64,000 bases of DNA. Source: Amycolatopsis acidiphila (GTDB lineage Bacteria > Actinomycetota > Actinomycetes > Mycobacteriales > Pseudonocardiaceae). The notes under the pieces were generated by a model. That model made no database searches and was not told the DNA's origin. It saw only the letters and a list, made by a program, of their open reading frames with translations. A program made the position numbers and the translations under genes. Location: positions 3,472,001 to 3,536,000 of the forward strand of contig NZ_CP090063.1 of the NCBI RefSeq assembly GCF_021391495.1, written 5' to 3'. Positions within the stretch are counted from its first letter, which is position 1. Each line of letters begins with the position of its first letter. Positions 42,262 through 49,275 of the stretch are shown here, in pieces.

Positions 42262-44362
42262 GCCAGTCCGCGTATCCGCGCACCACCAGCAGCCGCCCCA
42301 GGTCCTCGTCCTCGACCAGGTGGGAGAACCCGTTCTGCACGAGGAACGGGTCGGCCAGCTCGCCCTCGGCCGCGAGGACGCGGCAGGCCGGTACGCCGTG
42401 GGCGGTGAGGACGTCGATCCACTCGTCGACCGGCCGCCCGGCGAACGCCTCGCCCAGCGCTGAGCTGTCCACTGTGGACGCTGTGGCCCGGGCGAGCGGG
42501 CCGGGGTCCGTAGCGGCGATCGCGAGCCAGCCGTCCTTCGCCTGGTACAGCCGGTGCGTCGCGTCCGGGCCCGGGAAGTCGGGGCCGCCCCGGGCCGCGG
42601 ACGGGCGGCCACGGAACGTGGTCAGCTCGGCCGACTGCAGGAAGGTCGAGGTGGCCGCGAGCGAAGCCGTGACGTGCTGTGCCCGTCCGCTCCTGGCGCG
42701 CTCGAACAACGCGGCGAGCACGCCGAACGCCGCGAGGGTGCCGGTGGCCACGTCGTTGACCGGCGCCGTCGAGGCCACCGGCTGACCGTCGCCGCCCTGC
42801 GCCGTCATCATCCCGCTGAGCGCCTGGACCACCGGGTCGAACCCGGGCAGGTCCGCCCAGGCGCCGGTGCGGCCGTAGGCCGACACCGAGCAGCGGACCA
42901 GCGCCGGGCTCGCCGCGGCGAGCACCTGCTCGCCGAGCCCGAGCCGATCGAGGCTGGCGGGACGCAGGTTGTCGACGAGCACGTCGGCGTCGGCGACGAG
43001 CCGCAGCAGGGCCTCGCGCCCGCCGGGGGAGCGCAGGTCCAGGCTCGTCAGGGTCTTCCCCTGGTTCACCGCGGCGAAGGACGCCGAGTACACCCGATAA
43101 GGGTCCCGCGCCGGTGGTTCGATCTTCTCCACCTGCGCACCGAAGTCGGCGAGGATCGCGCTCACGAACGGCGCCGCGAGGAACGTCGACAGGTCGAGCA
43201 CGCGCAGCCCGGCCAGCGGCAGCCCGGTGGCCGGCCGGGCTTCGGTCCGGTCGCGGGGCGACTGCCAGAGCGCGTTGGGCGAGACCCGGGAAGCGAGGGC
43301 GCGCACGCCGCCCGGCGTCTGCGACAGGCTGACCGGGACGCCGGGCATGACCACCGGGCCGAGGGCGGGATGTGTCACCTCCAGGCGGGCGTTGTTGTGC
43401 GCGACGACCTCGCTGTCCATCCACTCGGCCCGGTCCGAGACCGGCGCGGCCGGTACCCCGGCTTCGGCGAGGACGCCCAGCCAGTGCGCGCACGGCTGCC
43501 GCGCGAAGGTCGCCGCCAGTTCGGCGCCCACCGCGTCGCCGACGCCGGGACGCAGGATGTTGGTGAACTCCCCGCCGACGTCCTCCCGCACCAGCAGGTC
43601 CATCCGGTCCACCGCGTCGAGCGCGCGGAAGAAGAAGTCGGGAGTGAGCGCGGCCAGGAAGAGCCAGCGGCCGTCGCCCGCCTGGTAGGTCCGGAAGTTG
43701 GGCGCGCCGCCCAGCTTCTTGCCCGCCGAGTAGATCCGTTCGACGTCGAGGCCTTCCATCATCATCGTGCCCTGGGCGGCGGCGGTCGCGTGCAGCCCGG
43801 TGACGACCACCGCGCGCCCGCCCCCGCCGACCAGCGCGGCGGCGACCGCGGTGGCACCGAGCGCGCCGTGGATGTAGTCGACCGTGGGCACCACCGGTGC
43901 CACCGGCCGGTCCTCGTTCGCGGGGAAGTGGGCGGCGAACCCGCCGACCGCGGCGAGCAGCAGCGGGTCCTGCGGCAGGCCGCTCCAACGGCCCCGGGCC
44001 GCGTAGGGCGGCAGCCACGCGTGCACGAGTCCCGGGTTCCGCCGGTGCAGGGTGGCGGGGTCGAGGCCGCGCCGTTCCAGCTCCCCGGGCCGCGCGTCGC
44101 TCAGCAGCACGTCACAGGCTTCGGCGAGACGGCGGACCTGCACCGCCGCCGCCCCGGGATCCGTGCCGGCAGGCTCGAGCAGTGCCTTGCCCCGGTCCCA
44201 GCACACCGTCCGCGGGTCGGCCGGATCGGCGGGTGGGGCGACTCGTGCCACCTCCGCGCCGAAGTCCGCCAGCAGCATGCCGGCCGTGCGGCCCGCGGTG
44301 CCCGTGGTCAGTTCCAGAACTCGTACGCCGGTGAACGGCCCGGTCCCGATAGTCGGTTCCAC
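42227..44362 (-). CDS. Double-length CaiB/BaiF CoA-transferase (two tandem domains)
   Basis: 711 residues from GTG 44362. Two complete family III repeats lie in one chain. Domain 1 (about 1-345) has FTGVRVLELTTGTAGRTAGMLLADFGAEVARV and the aspartate-containing VPTVDYIHGALG. Domain 2 (about 375-711) has LAGLRVLDLSTFLAAPFVSAILADFGAQVEKIE and APVNDVATGTLAAFGVLAALFERARSG. Both retain the catalytic-type aspartate. Single-domain enzymes work as interlocked dimers, so the fusion may be a built-in heterodimer. Almost no leader separates the start from the TetR-type element at 44368-44404, so the mRNA may be nearly leaderless. The stop lies inside the end of the convergent acyl-CoA dehydrogenase gene. 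Confidence 0.88.
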   Translation of the reverse strand: MEPTIGTGPFTGVRVLELTTGTAGRTAGMLLADFGAEVARVAPPADPADPRTVCWDRGKALLEPAGTDPGAAAVQVRRLAEACDVLLSDARPGELERRGLDPATLHRRNPGLVHAWLPPYAARGRWSGLPQDPLLLAAVGGFAAHFPANEDRPVAPVVPTVDYIHGALGATAVAAALVGGGGRAVVVTGLHATAAAQGTMMMEGLDVERIYSAGKKLGGAPNFRTYQAGDGRWLFLAALTPDFFFRALDAVDRMDLLVREDVGGEFTNILRPGVGDAVGAELAATFARQPCAHWLGVLAEAGVPAAPVSDRAEWMDSEVVAHNNARLEVTHPALGPVVMPGVPVSLSQTPGGVRALASRVSPNALWQSPRDRTEARPATGLPLAGLRVLDLSTFLAAPFVSAILADFGAQVEKIEPPARDPYRVYSASFAAVNQGKTLTSLDLRSPGGREALLRLVADADVLVDNLRPASLDRLGLGEQVLAAASPALVRCSVSAYGRTGAWADLPGFDPVVQALSGMMTAQGGDGQPVASTAPVNDVATGTLAAFGVLAALFERARSGRAQHVTASLAATSTFLQSAELTTFRGRPSAARGGPDFPGPDATHRLYQAKDGWLAIAATDPGPLARATASTVDSSALGEAFAGRPVDEWIDVLTAHGVPACRVLAAEGELADPFLVQNGFSHLVEDEDLGRLLVVRGYADWLSGAGPAPAHR

Positions 44363-44367
44363 ACCAA

Positions 44368-44404
44368 GGAGACTATTATTCTCGCACTGGAGACTGCAAA
44401 CCTC
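44368..44404. promoter_or_regulatory. 37-bp regulatory element A (shared with 49001-49037)
   Basis: Begins with the near-palindrome GAGACTATTATTCTC (44370-44384), pattern GAGA-N7-TCTC, followed by GAGAC-x-GCAA and CTC. It matches the element at 49001-49037 at 25 of 37 positions without gaps. It lies 5 bases from the CoA-transferase start and 13 bases from the TetR start, overlapping the likely -10 (TAATAG on the minus strand) and TTGCAG -35 of the former. Confidence 0.7.
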
Positions 44405-44417
44405 GGCAAGGAGAACC

Positions 44418-45044
44418 ATGACTTCTCGGGTGGCCGCGGCCGTCGAGCGCGCGCTGGACGGGCGCCAGCGGGAGGCGACCGAGGAGGTCGAGCGGATTCT
44501 CACGGCCGCGGTGACGGTGATGGAGCGGGTCGCGCCGGCCGCGCCCCGCGTCAGCGACATCGTCGCGGAGGCCGGCACCTCGAACAAGGCGTTCTACCGG
44601 TACTTCTCCGGCAAGGACGATCTGATCCTGGCCGTCATGGAGCGCGGCGTCGCCATCGTGGCCTCGTACCTGGAGCATCAGATGGCGAAGGAGGGCGATC
44701 CGGCGCGCAAGGTCGCCCGCTGGGTGGAGGGTGTCCTCGCCCAGGTCGGCAAGCCGAAGCTCACCCGGGCCAGCCGGGCGGTCACCACGCAGCTCGCGGC
44801 CACCGCGGAAAGCCGGGTCGCCGACGTGCAGATCACCCAGCCGCTGCGCGAGCTGCTGCTGTCGGCGATCGAGCCCCTCGGCGGCGCCGATCCCGAGCGC
44901 GACACCGACGCGGTGTTCGCCACCGTGGTCGCGACGCTGCGCCGTCACCTCGCGCTCGACAGCCAGCCGGAGCCGGGCGACGTCGAGCACCTGGTCTCCT
45001 TCTGCGTCAAGGGGATCGGGGCCGCCCGGAAGCGCCGCGCCTGA
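44418..45044 (+). CDS. TetR/AcrR family regulator of the acyl-CoA catabolic genes
   Basis: 208 residues from ATG 44418 (AAGGAGAACC upstream). The HTH is residues about 15-70 (REATEEVERILTAAVTVMERVAP, then RVSDIVAEAGTSNKAFYRYFSGKDDLILAVMERG). The C-terminal domain has WVEGVLAQVGKPKLTRASRAVTTQLA, characteristic of a subgroup found beside fatty-acid-like degradation genes. It is divergent from the double CoA-transferase with a 55-base spacer filled by element A. The same element precedes the phosphotransferase operon at 48996, so this protein is the best candidate regulator for both. Confidence 0.9.
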   Translation: MTSRVAAAVERALDGRQREATEEVERILTAAVTVMERVAPAAPRVSDIVAEAGTSNKAFYRYFSGKDDLILAVMERGVAIVASYLEHQMAKEGDPARKVARWVEGVLAQVGKPKLTRASRAVTTQLAATAESRVADVQITQPLRELLLSAIEPLGGADPERDTDAVFATVVATLRRHLALDSQPEPGDVEHLVSFCVKGIGAARKRRA

Positions 45045-45118
45045 CGCGGGCGGCGTCCGCCGCGGCGTTCGGCGGCTGTCGGACCGCGCACCGCCTCCGG
45101 CGACCACCGGCAAGGTCG

Positions 45119-45880
45119 TCATCGAGCCGGGGGAGTGGCCTCCCCGGTCACCGCGTCGGTCCGCGCCCCGGCGAGCCGGGCGGAACCCCGATGCGTGAAC
45201 ACATAGTGCCTGCGGTCGCGGACCGCCTCGACGAAGCGGTCCGCCACCTCCCCGGGGCTGATCCCGCTGAGGTTGCGCACTGTGTCCACATCGGACAGCG
45301 ACTCGCCGAGCCGGGTGGTAACCTGCCCAGGCAGCAGCACGCTCACCCCGACGTCGTGGCCGTCCCGGTTCAGCTGCAGCCGCAGGGTGTCCGCGATGGA
45401 CAGCAGTGCGTGCTTGGTCGCGTAGTAGGCGGGCATCGTCGCGCTGGTGGTCACCGCCGCCATGGACGCGGTGATGCCGACGTGGCCGGGCGGATGCTCC
45501 AGGATTCGCGGGACGAAGGCGCGCAGCGTCGACACGACACCGAGCAGGTTCACGTCGATCACCTGCCGCCAGGCGGCGTCGGGCACCTCCCACAGCCGTT
45601 CTCCGAGCGGGCCGATGATGCCCGCGTTCGCGCAGATGAGATGAACCGCCCCGAACTCCCGCTCGGTGCGCTCCGCGAACGCCGCCAGCTGTGCCGGATC
45701 CGAGACGTCGACGGGCATCGCGAGGACGCCGGGAATCCTGCGCCGCACGTCGGCGAGGCGCTCGGCGTGCACGTCGCCGACCGCCACCCGGCAGCCCAGC
45801 GAAGCCAGCCGCCCGGCCAGTGCCAGGCCGATCCCGCTGCCGCCGCCGGTGACGGCGGCGACCTTGCCCTCGAAGTTCAC
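45119..45880 (-). CDS. Short-chain dehydrogenase/reductase
   Basis: 253 residues from GTG 45880, which overlaps the stop of the upstream acyl-CoA dehydrogenase gene (GTGA). Cofactor loop TGGGSGIG, acidic GDVHAER (NAD type), NAG motif CANAGIIGP, serine in ITASMAAVTT, and Y-x-x-x-K in YYATK. The C-terminal part (LLPGQVTTRLGES, ISPGEVADRFVEAVRDRRHYVFTH) is typical of SDRs that dehydrogenate 3-hydroxyacyl-type or alcohol intermediates in actinobacterial degradation operons. Last gene of the four-gene minus-strand operon 48996-45119; convergent with the TetR gene 74 bases away. Confidence 0.9.
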   Translation of the reverse strand: MNFEGKVAAVTGGGSGIGLALAGRLASLGCRVAVGDVHAERLADVRRRIPGVLAMPVDVSDPAQLAAFAERTEREFGAVHLICANAGIIGPLGERLWEVPDAAWRQVIDVNLLGVVSTLRAFVPRILEHPPGHVGITASMAAVTTSATMPAYYATKHALLSIADTLRLQLNRDGHDVGVSVLLPGQVTTRLGESLSDVDTVRNLSGISPGEVADRFVEAVRDRRHYVFTHRGSARLAGARTDAVTGEATPPAR

Positions 45881-47169
45881 AGGCTGCCGACCTCCAGCTC
45901 CAGCTTGGCCTTCGCCTCCGCGAGCCTGGTCGGGATGTGCTCGGACGGCCAGAGCGACTCGCTGGGCCGGTAGCCCTTGAGCACCTCGCGCGCGACGGTC
46001 ACCTTGTGCACCTCGGTGGGGCCGTCCGCGAGCCCCAGCACGGGAGCCGTGACCCACATGTGTGCCAGCGGCAGCTCGTTGGACACCCCGAGCGCGCCGT
46101 GCACCTGGATCGCCCGCTGCACGATGTCGTGCAGCACGGCCGGGGTGAGCGCCTTGATCGCCGCGATGTCCTTGCGCACCCGCCGGTAGTCGTTGTACTG
46201 GTCGATCTGCCACGCCACGTTGAGCACGAACAACCGGAACTGCCGCAGCTGCGCGTAGGAGTCGGCGACGTACTCCTGCACCTTCTGCTTGTCGGCGAGC
46301 GCCGAACCCTTGGTCTGCCGACTCAGCGCGCGTTCGCACAGCATGTCCAGCGCGCGCTGGGCGAGGCCGACCGTGCGCATCGCGTGGTGCACGCGACCGC
46401 CGCCGAGCCGGGTCTGCGCGACCGCGAAGGCGCCGCCCTCTTCGCCGAGCAGGCTGTCGGCGGGCACGCGGACGTTGTCGTAGTGGATCAGCGCGTGCGA
46501 GCCGTCCTCGGCGGGCTCGAACATGAGCCCCACGTTGCGGACGATCTCCACGCCGGGCGTGTCCCGGGGCAGCAGGAACATCGACATGCCGCGGTAGGGG
46601 CCCGCCTCGGGGTTCGTGACCGCCATGACGATGAGGAACTCCGCCCAGCGGGCGTTGGAGGAGAAGAACTTCCAGCCGTTGATGACCCAGTGGTCGCCGT
46701 CGCGCACCGCCCGGGTGGTGAACTGGGCCGGGTCGGCGCCCGCCTGCGGCTCGGTCATCGAGTAGCAGGAGAAGATCTCACCGGCCAGCAACGGTTCCAG
46801 ATAGCGCCGTTTCTGTTCCGGTGTCCCGAAATGCGCGATGATCTCGGCGTTGCCGGTGTCCGGGGCCTGGGTCCCGAAGATCACCGGCGCCCAGCTGGAC
46901 CGGCCGAGGATCTCGTTGAGCAGCGCCAGCTTCAGCTGCCCGTACCCCTTTCCGCCCAGCTCGGGACCGAGGTGAGCTGCCCACAGGCCCTGGTCCCGCA
47001 CGGCCTGCTTGAGCGGTTCGACGATCTTGCGCCGTTCGGGGGTGAGCGGCTGGTAGTTCATCGGCGCGGGCCAGACGAGGTCGATCGGCTCGACCTCCTC
47101 GCGGACGAACGTCGCGGCCCAGTCCAGCTTCTCCTGGAACTCGGGCTCGGTGCTGAAGTCCCATGCCAT
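45877..47169 (-). CDS. Acyl-CoA dehydrogenase (long-chain/ACAD10-11-like)
   Basis: 430 residues. Flavin and substrate motifs: CYSMTEPQAGADPAQFTTRA, NGWKFFSSNARWAEFLIVMA, HHAMRTVGLAQRALDMLCERALSRQTKGSALADKQKVQEYVADSYAQLRQFRLF, GALGVSNELPLAHMW, and DGPTEVHKVTVAREVLKGY. This subfamily is consistently encoded beside an aminoglycoside-phosphotransferase-like protein, as here; in animals the two are fused as ACAD10/11. Those enzymes act on 4-hydroxyacyl-CoAs after phosphorylation (literature on ACAD10/11). It is the third gene of the operon, 19 bases after the SDR at 47189-47953. Confidence 0.92.
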   Translation of the reverse strand: MAWDFSTEPEFQEKLDWAATFVREEVEPIDLVWPAPMNYQPLTPERRKIVEPLKQAVRDQGLWAAHLGPELGGKGYGQLKLALLNEILGRSSWAPVIFGTQAPDTGNAEIIAHFGTPEQKRRYLEPLLAGEIFSCYSMTEPQAGADPAQFTTRAVRDGDHWVINGWKFFSSNARWAEFLIVMAVTNPEAGPYRGMSMFLLPRDTPGVEIVRNVGLMFEPAEDGSHALIHYDNVRVPADSLLGEEGGAFAVAQTRLGGGRVHHAMRTVGLAQRALDMLCERALSRQTKGSALADKQKVQEYVADSYAQLRQFRLFVLNVAWQIDQYNDYRRVRKDIAAIKALTPAVLHDIVQRAIQVHGALGVSNELPLAHMWVTAPVLGLADGPTEVHKVTVAREVLKGYRPSESLWPSEHIPTRLAEAKAKLELEVGSL

Positions 47170-47188
47170 GGGAGGTTCTCCTCGCGGG

Positions 47189-47953
47189 TTAAGGGATGCC
47201 GCCGTCGGCGCGCAGGATGGAGCCGGTGGTGTAGCTGGAGGCGTCGCTCGCCAGGAACAGGGCCGCGCCGATGATCTCCTCGGGCTGCCCGCCGCGGCGC
47301 AGCGCGTGCCGCTGCAGGCCTTCCTCGACGCGCTCGAGATCCCACGCCTTGCTGATGTCGGTGAAGAACGGGCCCGCCATCAGGCAGTTCACCCGCACCG
47401 TCGGGCCGAACGCGTGCGCGAAGCCCTCGGTGATGGCGTTCAGCCCGGCCTTCGCGGCGGAATACGGCAGGATGTTCGGCGTCGGGCGGATCGAGCCGGT
47501 GCTGCTCACGTTGACGATCGAACCGCCACCGTCGGCGACCATCCGGGTGCCGATCAGCGCGGTGAGCCGGAACGGGCCCTTGAGGTTGAGGTTGACGACG
47601 CTGTCCCACATCTTCTCGGTGACGTCGGTTGGCTCGTCGTAGAGCAGCGACATGCCGGCGTTGTTGACCAGCACGTCGACCTTGCCGAACCGCTCGTAGG
47701 CGGCGTCGACCAGGCCGTCGAGCTCGTCCCAGTGCCCGAGGTGGCAGCCGTGGGCGAGGGCCTGGCGGCCGGTGGTCGCGGTGACCTCCTTCGCCAGTGC
47801 CTCGCAGTTGTCCAGGCGGCGGCTGGTGATGACCACGTCGGCGCCGGCCTGGGCGAACGCGAGCACCATCTCGCGGCCCAGGCCCCGGCTGCCGCCGGTG
47901 ACGAGCGCGACCTTGCCGGTCAGGTCGAAGCGGTCGAACGGGGGCGTGTTCAT
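47189..47953 (-). CDS. Short-chain dehydrogenase/reductase
   Basis: 254 residues from ATG 47953 (ATGA overlap with the phosphotransferase stop). TGGSRGLG cofactor loop, SRRLDN after strand 2 (suggests NADP), VNNAGMS, serine in VNVSSTGS, YSAAK, and the ending SDASSYTTGSILRADGG, a classical fatty-acid or gluconate 5-dehydrogenase-like SDR. In this operon it may oxidise the hydroxyacyl intermediate or reduce a ketone. Neighbours are a phosphotransferase upstream and an acyl-CoA dehydrogenase downstream. Confidence 0.92.
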   Translation of the reverse strand: MNTPPFDRFDLTGKVALVTGGSRGLGREMVLAFAQAGADVVITSRRLDNCEALAKEVTATTGRQALAHGCHLGHWDELDGLVDAAYERFGKVDVLVNNAGMSLLYDEPTDVTEKMWDSVVNLNLKGPFRLTALIGTRMVADGGGSIVNVSSTGSIRPTPNILPYSAAKAGLNAITEGFAHAFGPTVRVNCLMAGPFFTDISKAWDLERVEEGLQRHALRRGGQPEEIIGAALFLASDASSYTTGSILRADGGIP

Positions 47954-48996
47954 GTCAGCGACGTGCTCCTCGTCAGCTCGGCGGCCTTGCGGAGCAGTTC
48001 GAGGACGATGCCGTCGAAACGCGCGACCCGCGGGTCGCCGCCGCTCGCGGCCGCCCTGGCGACGCTCTGCTCCAGCACGACGGCGAGCTTGAACCTGGCG
48101 AGGATGACGTAGTAGTCGATGTCCTCGACGCCGCGTCCGCTCACGGTGGCGTAGTGCTCGAGCAGGTCGTCCCGCGAGGGCATGCCGGCGTAGTCGAGGT
48201 AGCGGGACTCGGTCATGTCGTCGCCCTCGGGCGGCCAGGCGATCAGGGCCCAGCCGAGGTCGAGCAGGGGGTCGCCGATCGTGGCCATCTCCCAGTCCAC
48301 GATCGCCGCCAGCCGGGCCGGTGCCCCGTGGCCGTACATCACGTTCGCGAACTGGTAGTCGCCGTGCAGGATGCCCGGCCGGTAGTCGCGGGGCCGGTGC
48401 GTGCGCAGCCAGTCGGCCGCGACCTCCAGTCCGGGCAGCTCGCGGAACGCGTAGCTGTCCAAATACGACAGCCACCGGTCCACCTGCCGGTCGTGGAAGC
48501 CGTCGGGCCGGCCGAAGCCCTCGAGGCCGCCGGCCCGCCAGTCGACCCGGGAGAGCCGGGCGATGCCGTCGACCAGTTGCGTGGCCAGCCCGGCGCGGGC
48601 CTCGAGGTCGGTGTCGAACGGGGCGGCCCAGCCACCCTGCATGGGCGACCAGCCGTCGACGTGGTCCATCACGTAGAACGGCTGGCCGAGGATCCCAGTA
48701 TCGGTGGTGGCCGCGTGTACCCGGGCATGGGGGACGTCGGTGCCGGCGAGTGCCCGCACCAGCTCGTACTCGCGCAGCATCCGCGCGGCCCGCTCGGGGG
48801 ACGCGTGGCTCGGTGCGGCTCGCAGCACCAGCCGCTCGGCGCCGCTGCGCAGCTCGTACAGCTGGTTCTGCGAACCACCTGGTATCCGGGCGACGACCAG
48901 GTCCCCGTCACCGCCGGGCAACCCCTGCTCGCCGAGCCAGCGGCTCAGCCGGTGCACGTCCGGCGCAGACCGGACGGCTGTGTCTTCGTTGCTCAC
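47950..48996 (-). CDS. Acyl-CoA dehydrogenase-associated phosphotransferase (APH-fold, ACAD10/11 kinase-like)
   Basis: 348 residues from GTG 48996. Aminoglycoside/choline kinase fold: GGSQNQLYELRSGAERLVLR (nucleotide-binding strand pair), a central YVMDHVDGW, catalytic loop LHGDYQFANVM, and the metal-binding aspartate in AIVDWEMATIGDPLLDLGW. The set LHGDYQ / DWEMATIGDP is exactly that of the kinase-like half of ACAD10/11 proteins. It is the first gene of the operon, and the start lies 4 bases from element B (49001-49037), so the transcript is close to leaderless. Likely phosphorylates a hydroxyacyl-CoA to help dehydration (inferred from the animal enzymes). Confidence 0.9.
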   Translation of the reverse strand: MSNEDTAVRSAPDVHRLSRWLGEQGLPGGDGDLVVARIPGGSQNQLYELRSGAERLVLRAAPSHASPERAARMLREYELVRALAGTDVPHARVHAATTDTGILGQPFYVMDHVDGWSPMQGGWAAPFDTDLEARAGLATQLVDGIARLSRVDWRAGGLEGFGRPDGFHDRQVDRWLSYLDSYAFRELPGLEVAADWLRTHRPRDYRPGILHGDYQFANVMYGHGAPARLAAIVDWEMATIGDPLLDLGWALIAWPPEGDDMTESRYLDYAGMPSRDDLLEHYATVSGRGVEDIDYYVILARFKLAVVLEQSVARAAASGGDPRVARFDGIVLELLRKAAELTRSTSLT

Positions 48997-49000
48997 GTTC

Positions 49001-49037
49001 GGAGAATAGTGTTCTCTGCGCTGAGACCGCAATACTC
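49001..49037. promoter_or_regulatory. 37-bp regulatory element B (shared with 44368-44404)
   Basis: Contains GAGAATAGTGTTCTC (49003-49017; GAGA-N7-TCTC near-palindrome) then GAGACCGCAATACTC. Aligns without gaps to element A at 25 of 37 positions and at the same distance from the minus-strand gene start. On the minus strand TTGCGG would be the -35 box and CACTAT/TATTCT the -10 region. Confidence 0.7.
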
Positions 49038-49188
49038 GGAAGTGAGAACCGGAGGTCTTCGTTTAGCAGTAGCAATCATTGTGGTCCACAACGCTCGGTC
49101 GGGACGATTTCTGGCACCTTGTACATTTCGACCGTCCAGTTGGTTAGGCGTTTTCTACCTGGTAGATCGTCTCGATTCGGCGACGCTA

Positions 49189-49224
49189 TTTACACCGGCA
49201 CGAGGTTGTTCTAACGTCTCGTGC
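49189..49224 (+). promoter_or_regulatory. Promoter and inverted repeat of the branched-chain-type ABC importer operon
   Basis: -35 TTTACA (49189-49194) and -10 TAACGT (49212-49217) are separated by 17 bases. The inverted repeat GCACGAG (49198-49204) / CTCGTGC (49218-49224) brackets the spacer and the -10 box, a plausible repressor site or leader hairpin. Start of translation is at 49276. Confidence 0.55.
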
Positions 49225-49275
49225 ACATCGGGCCCGGCCGTGTCCGGCGGCACGAGCGAGAACTGAGGTTCAACG

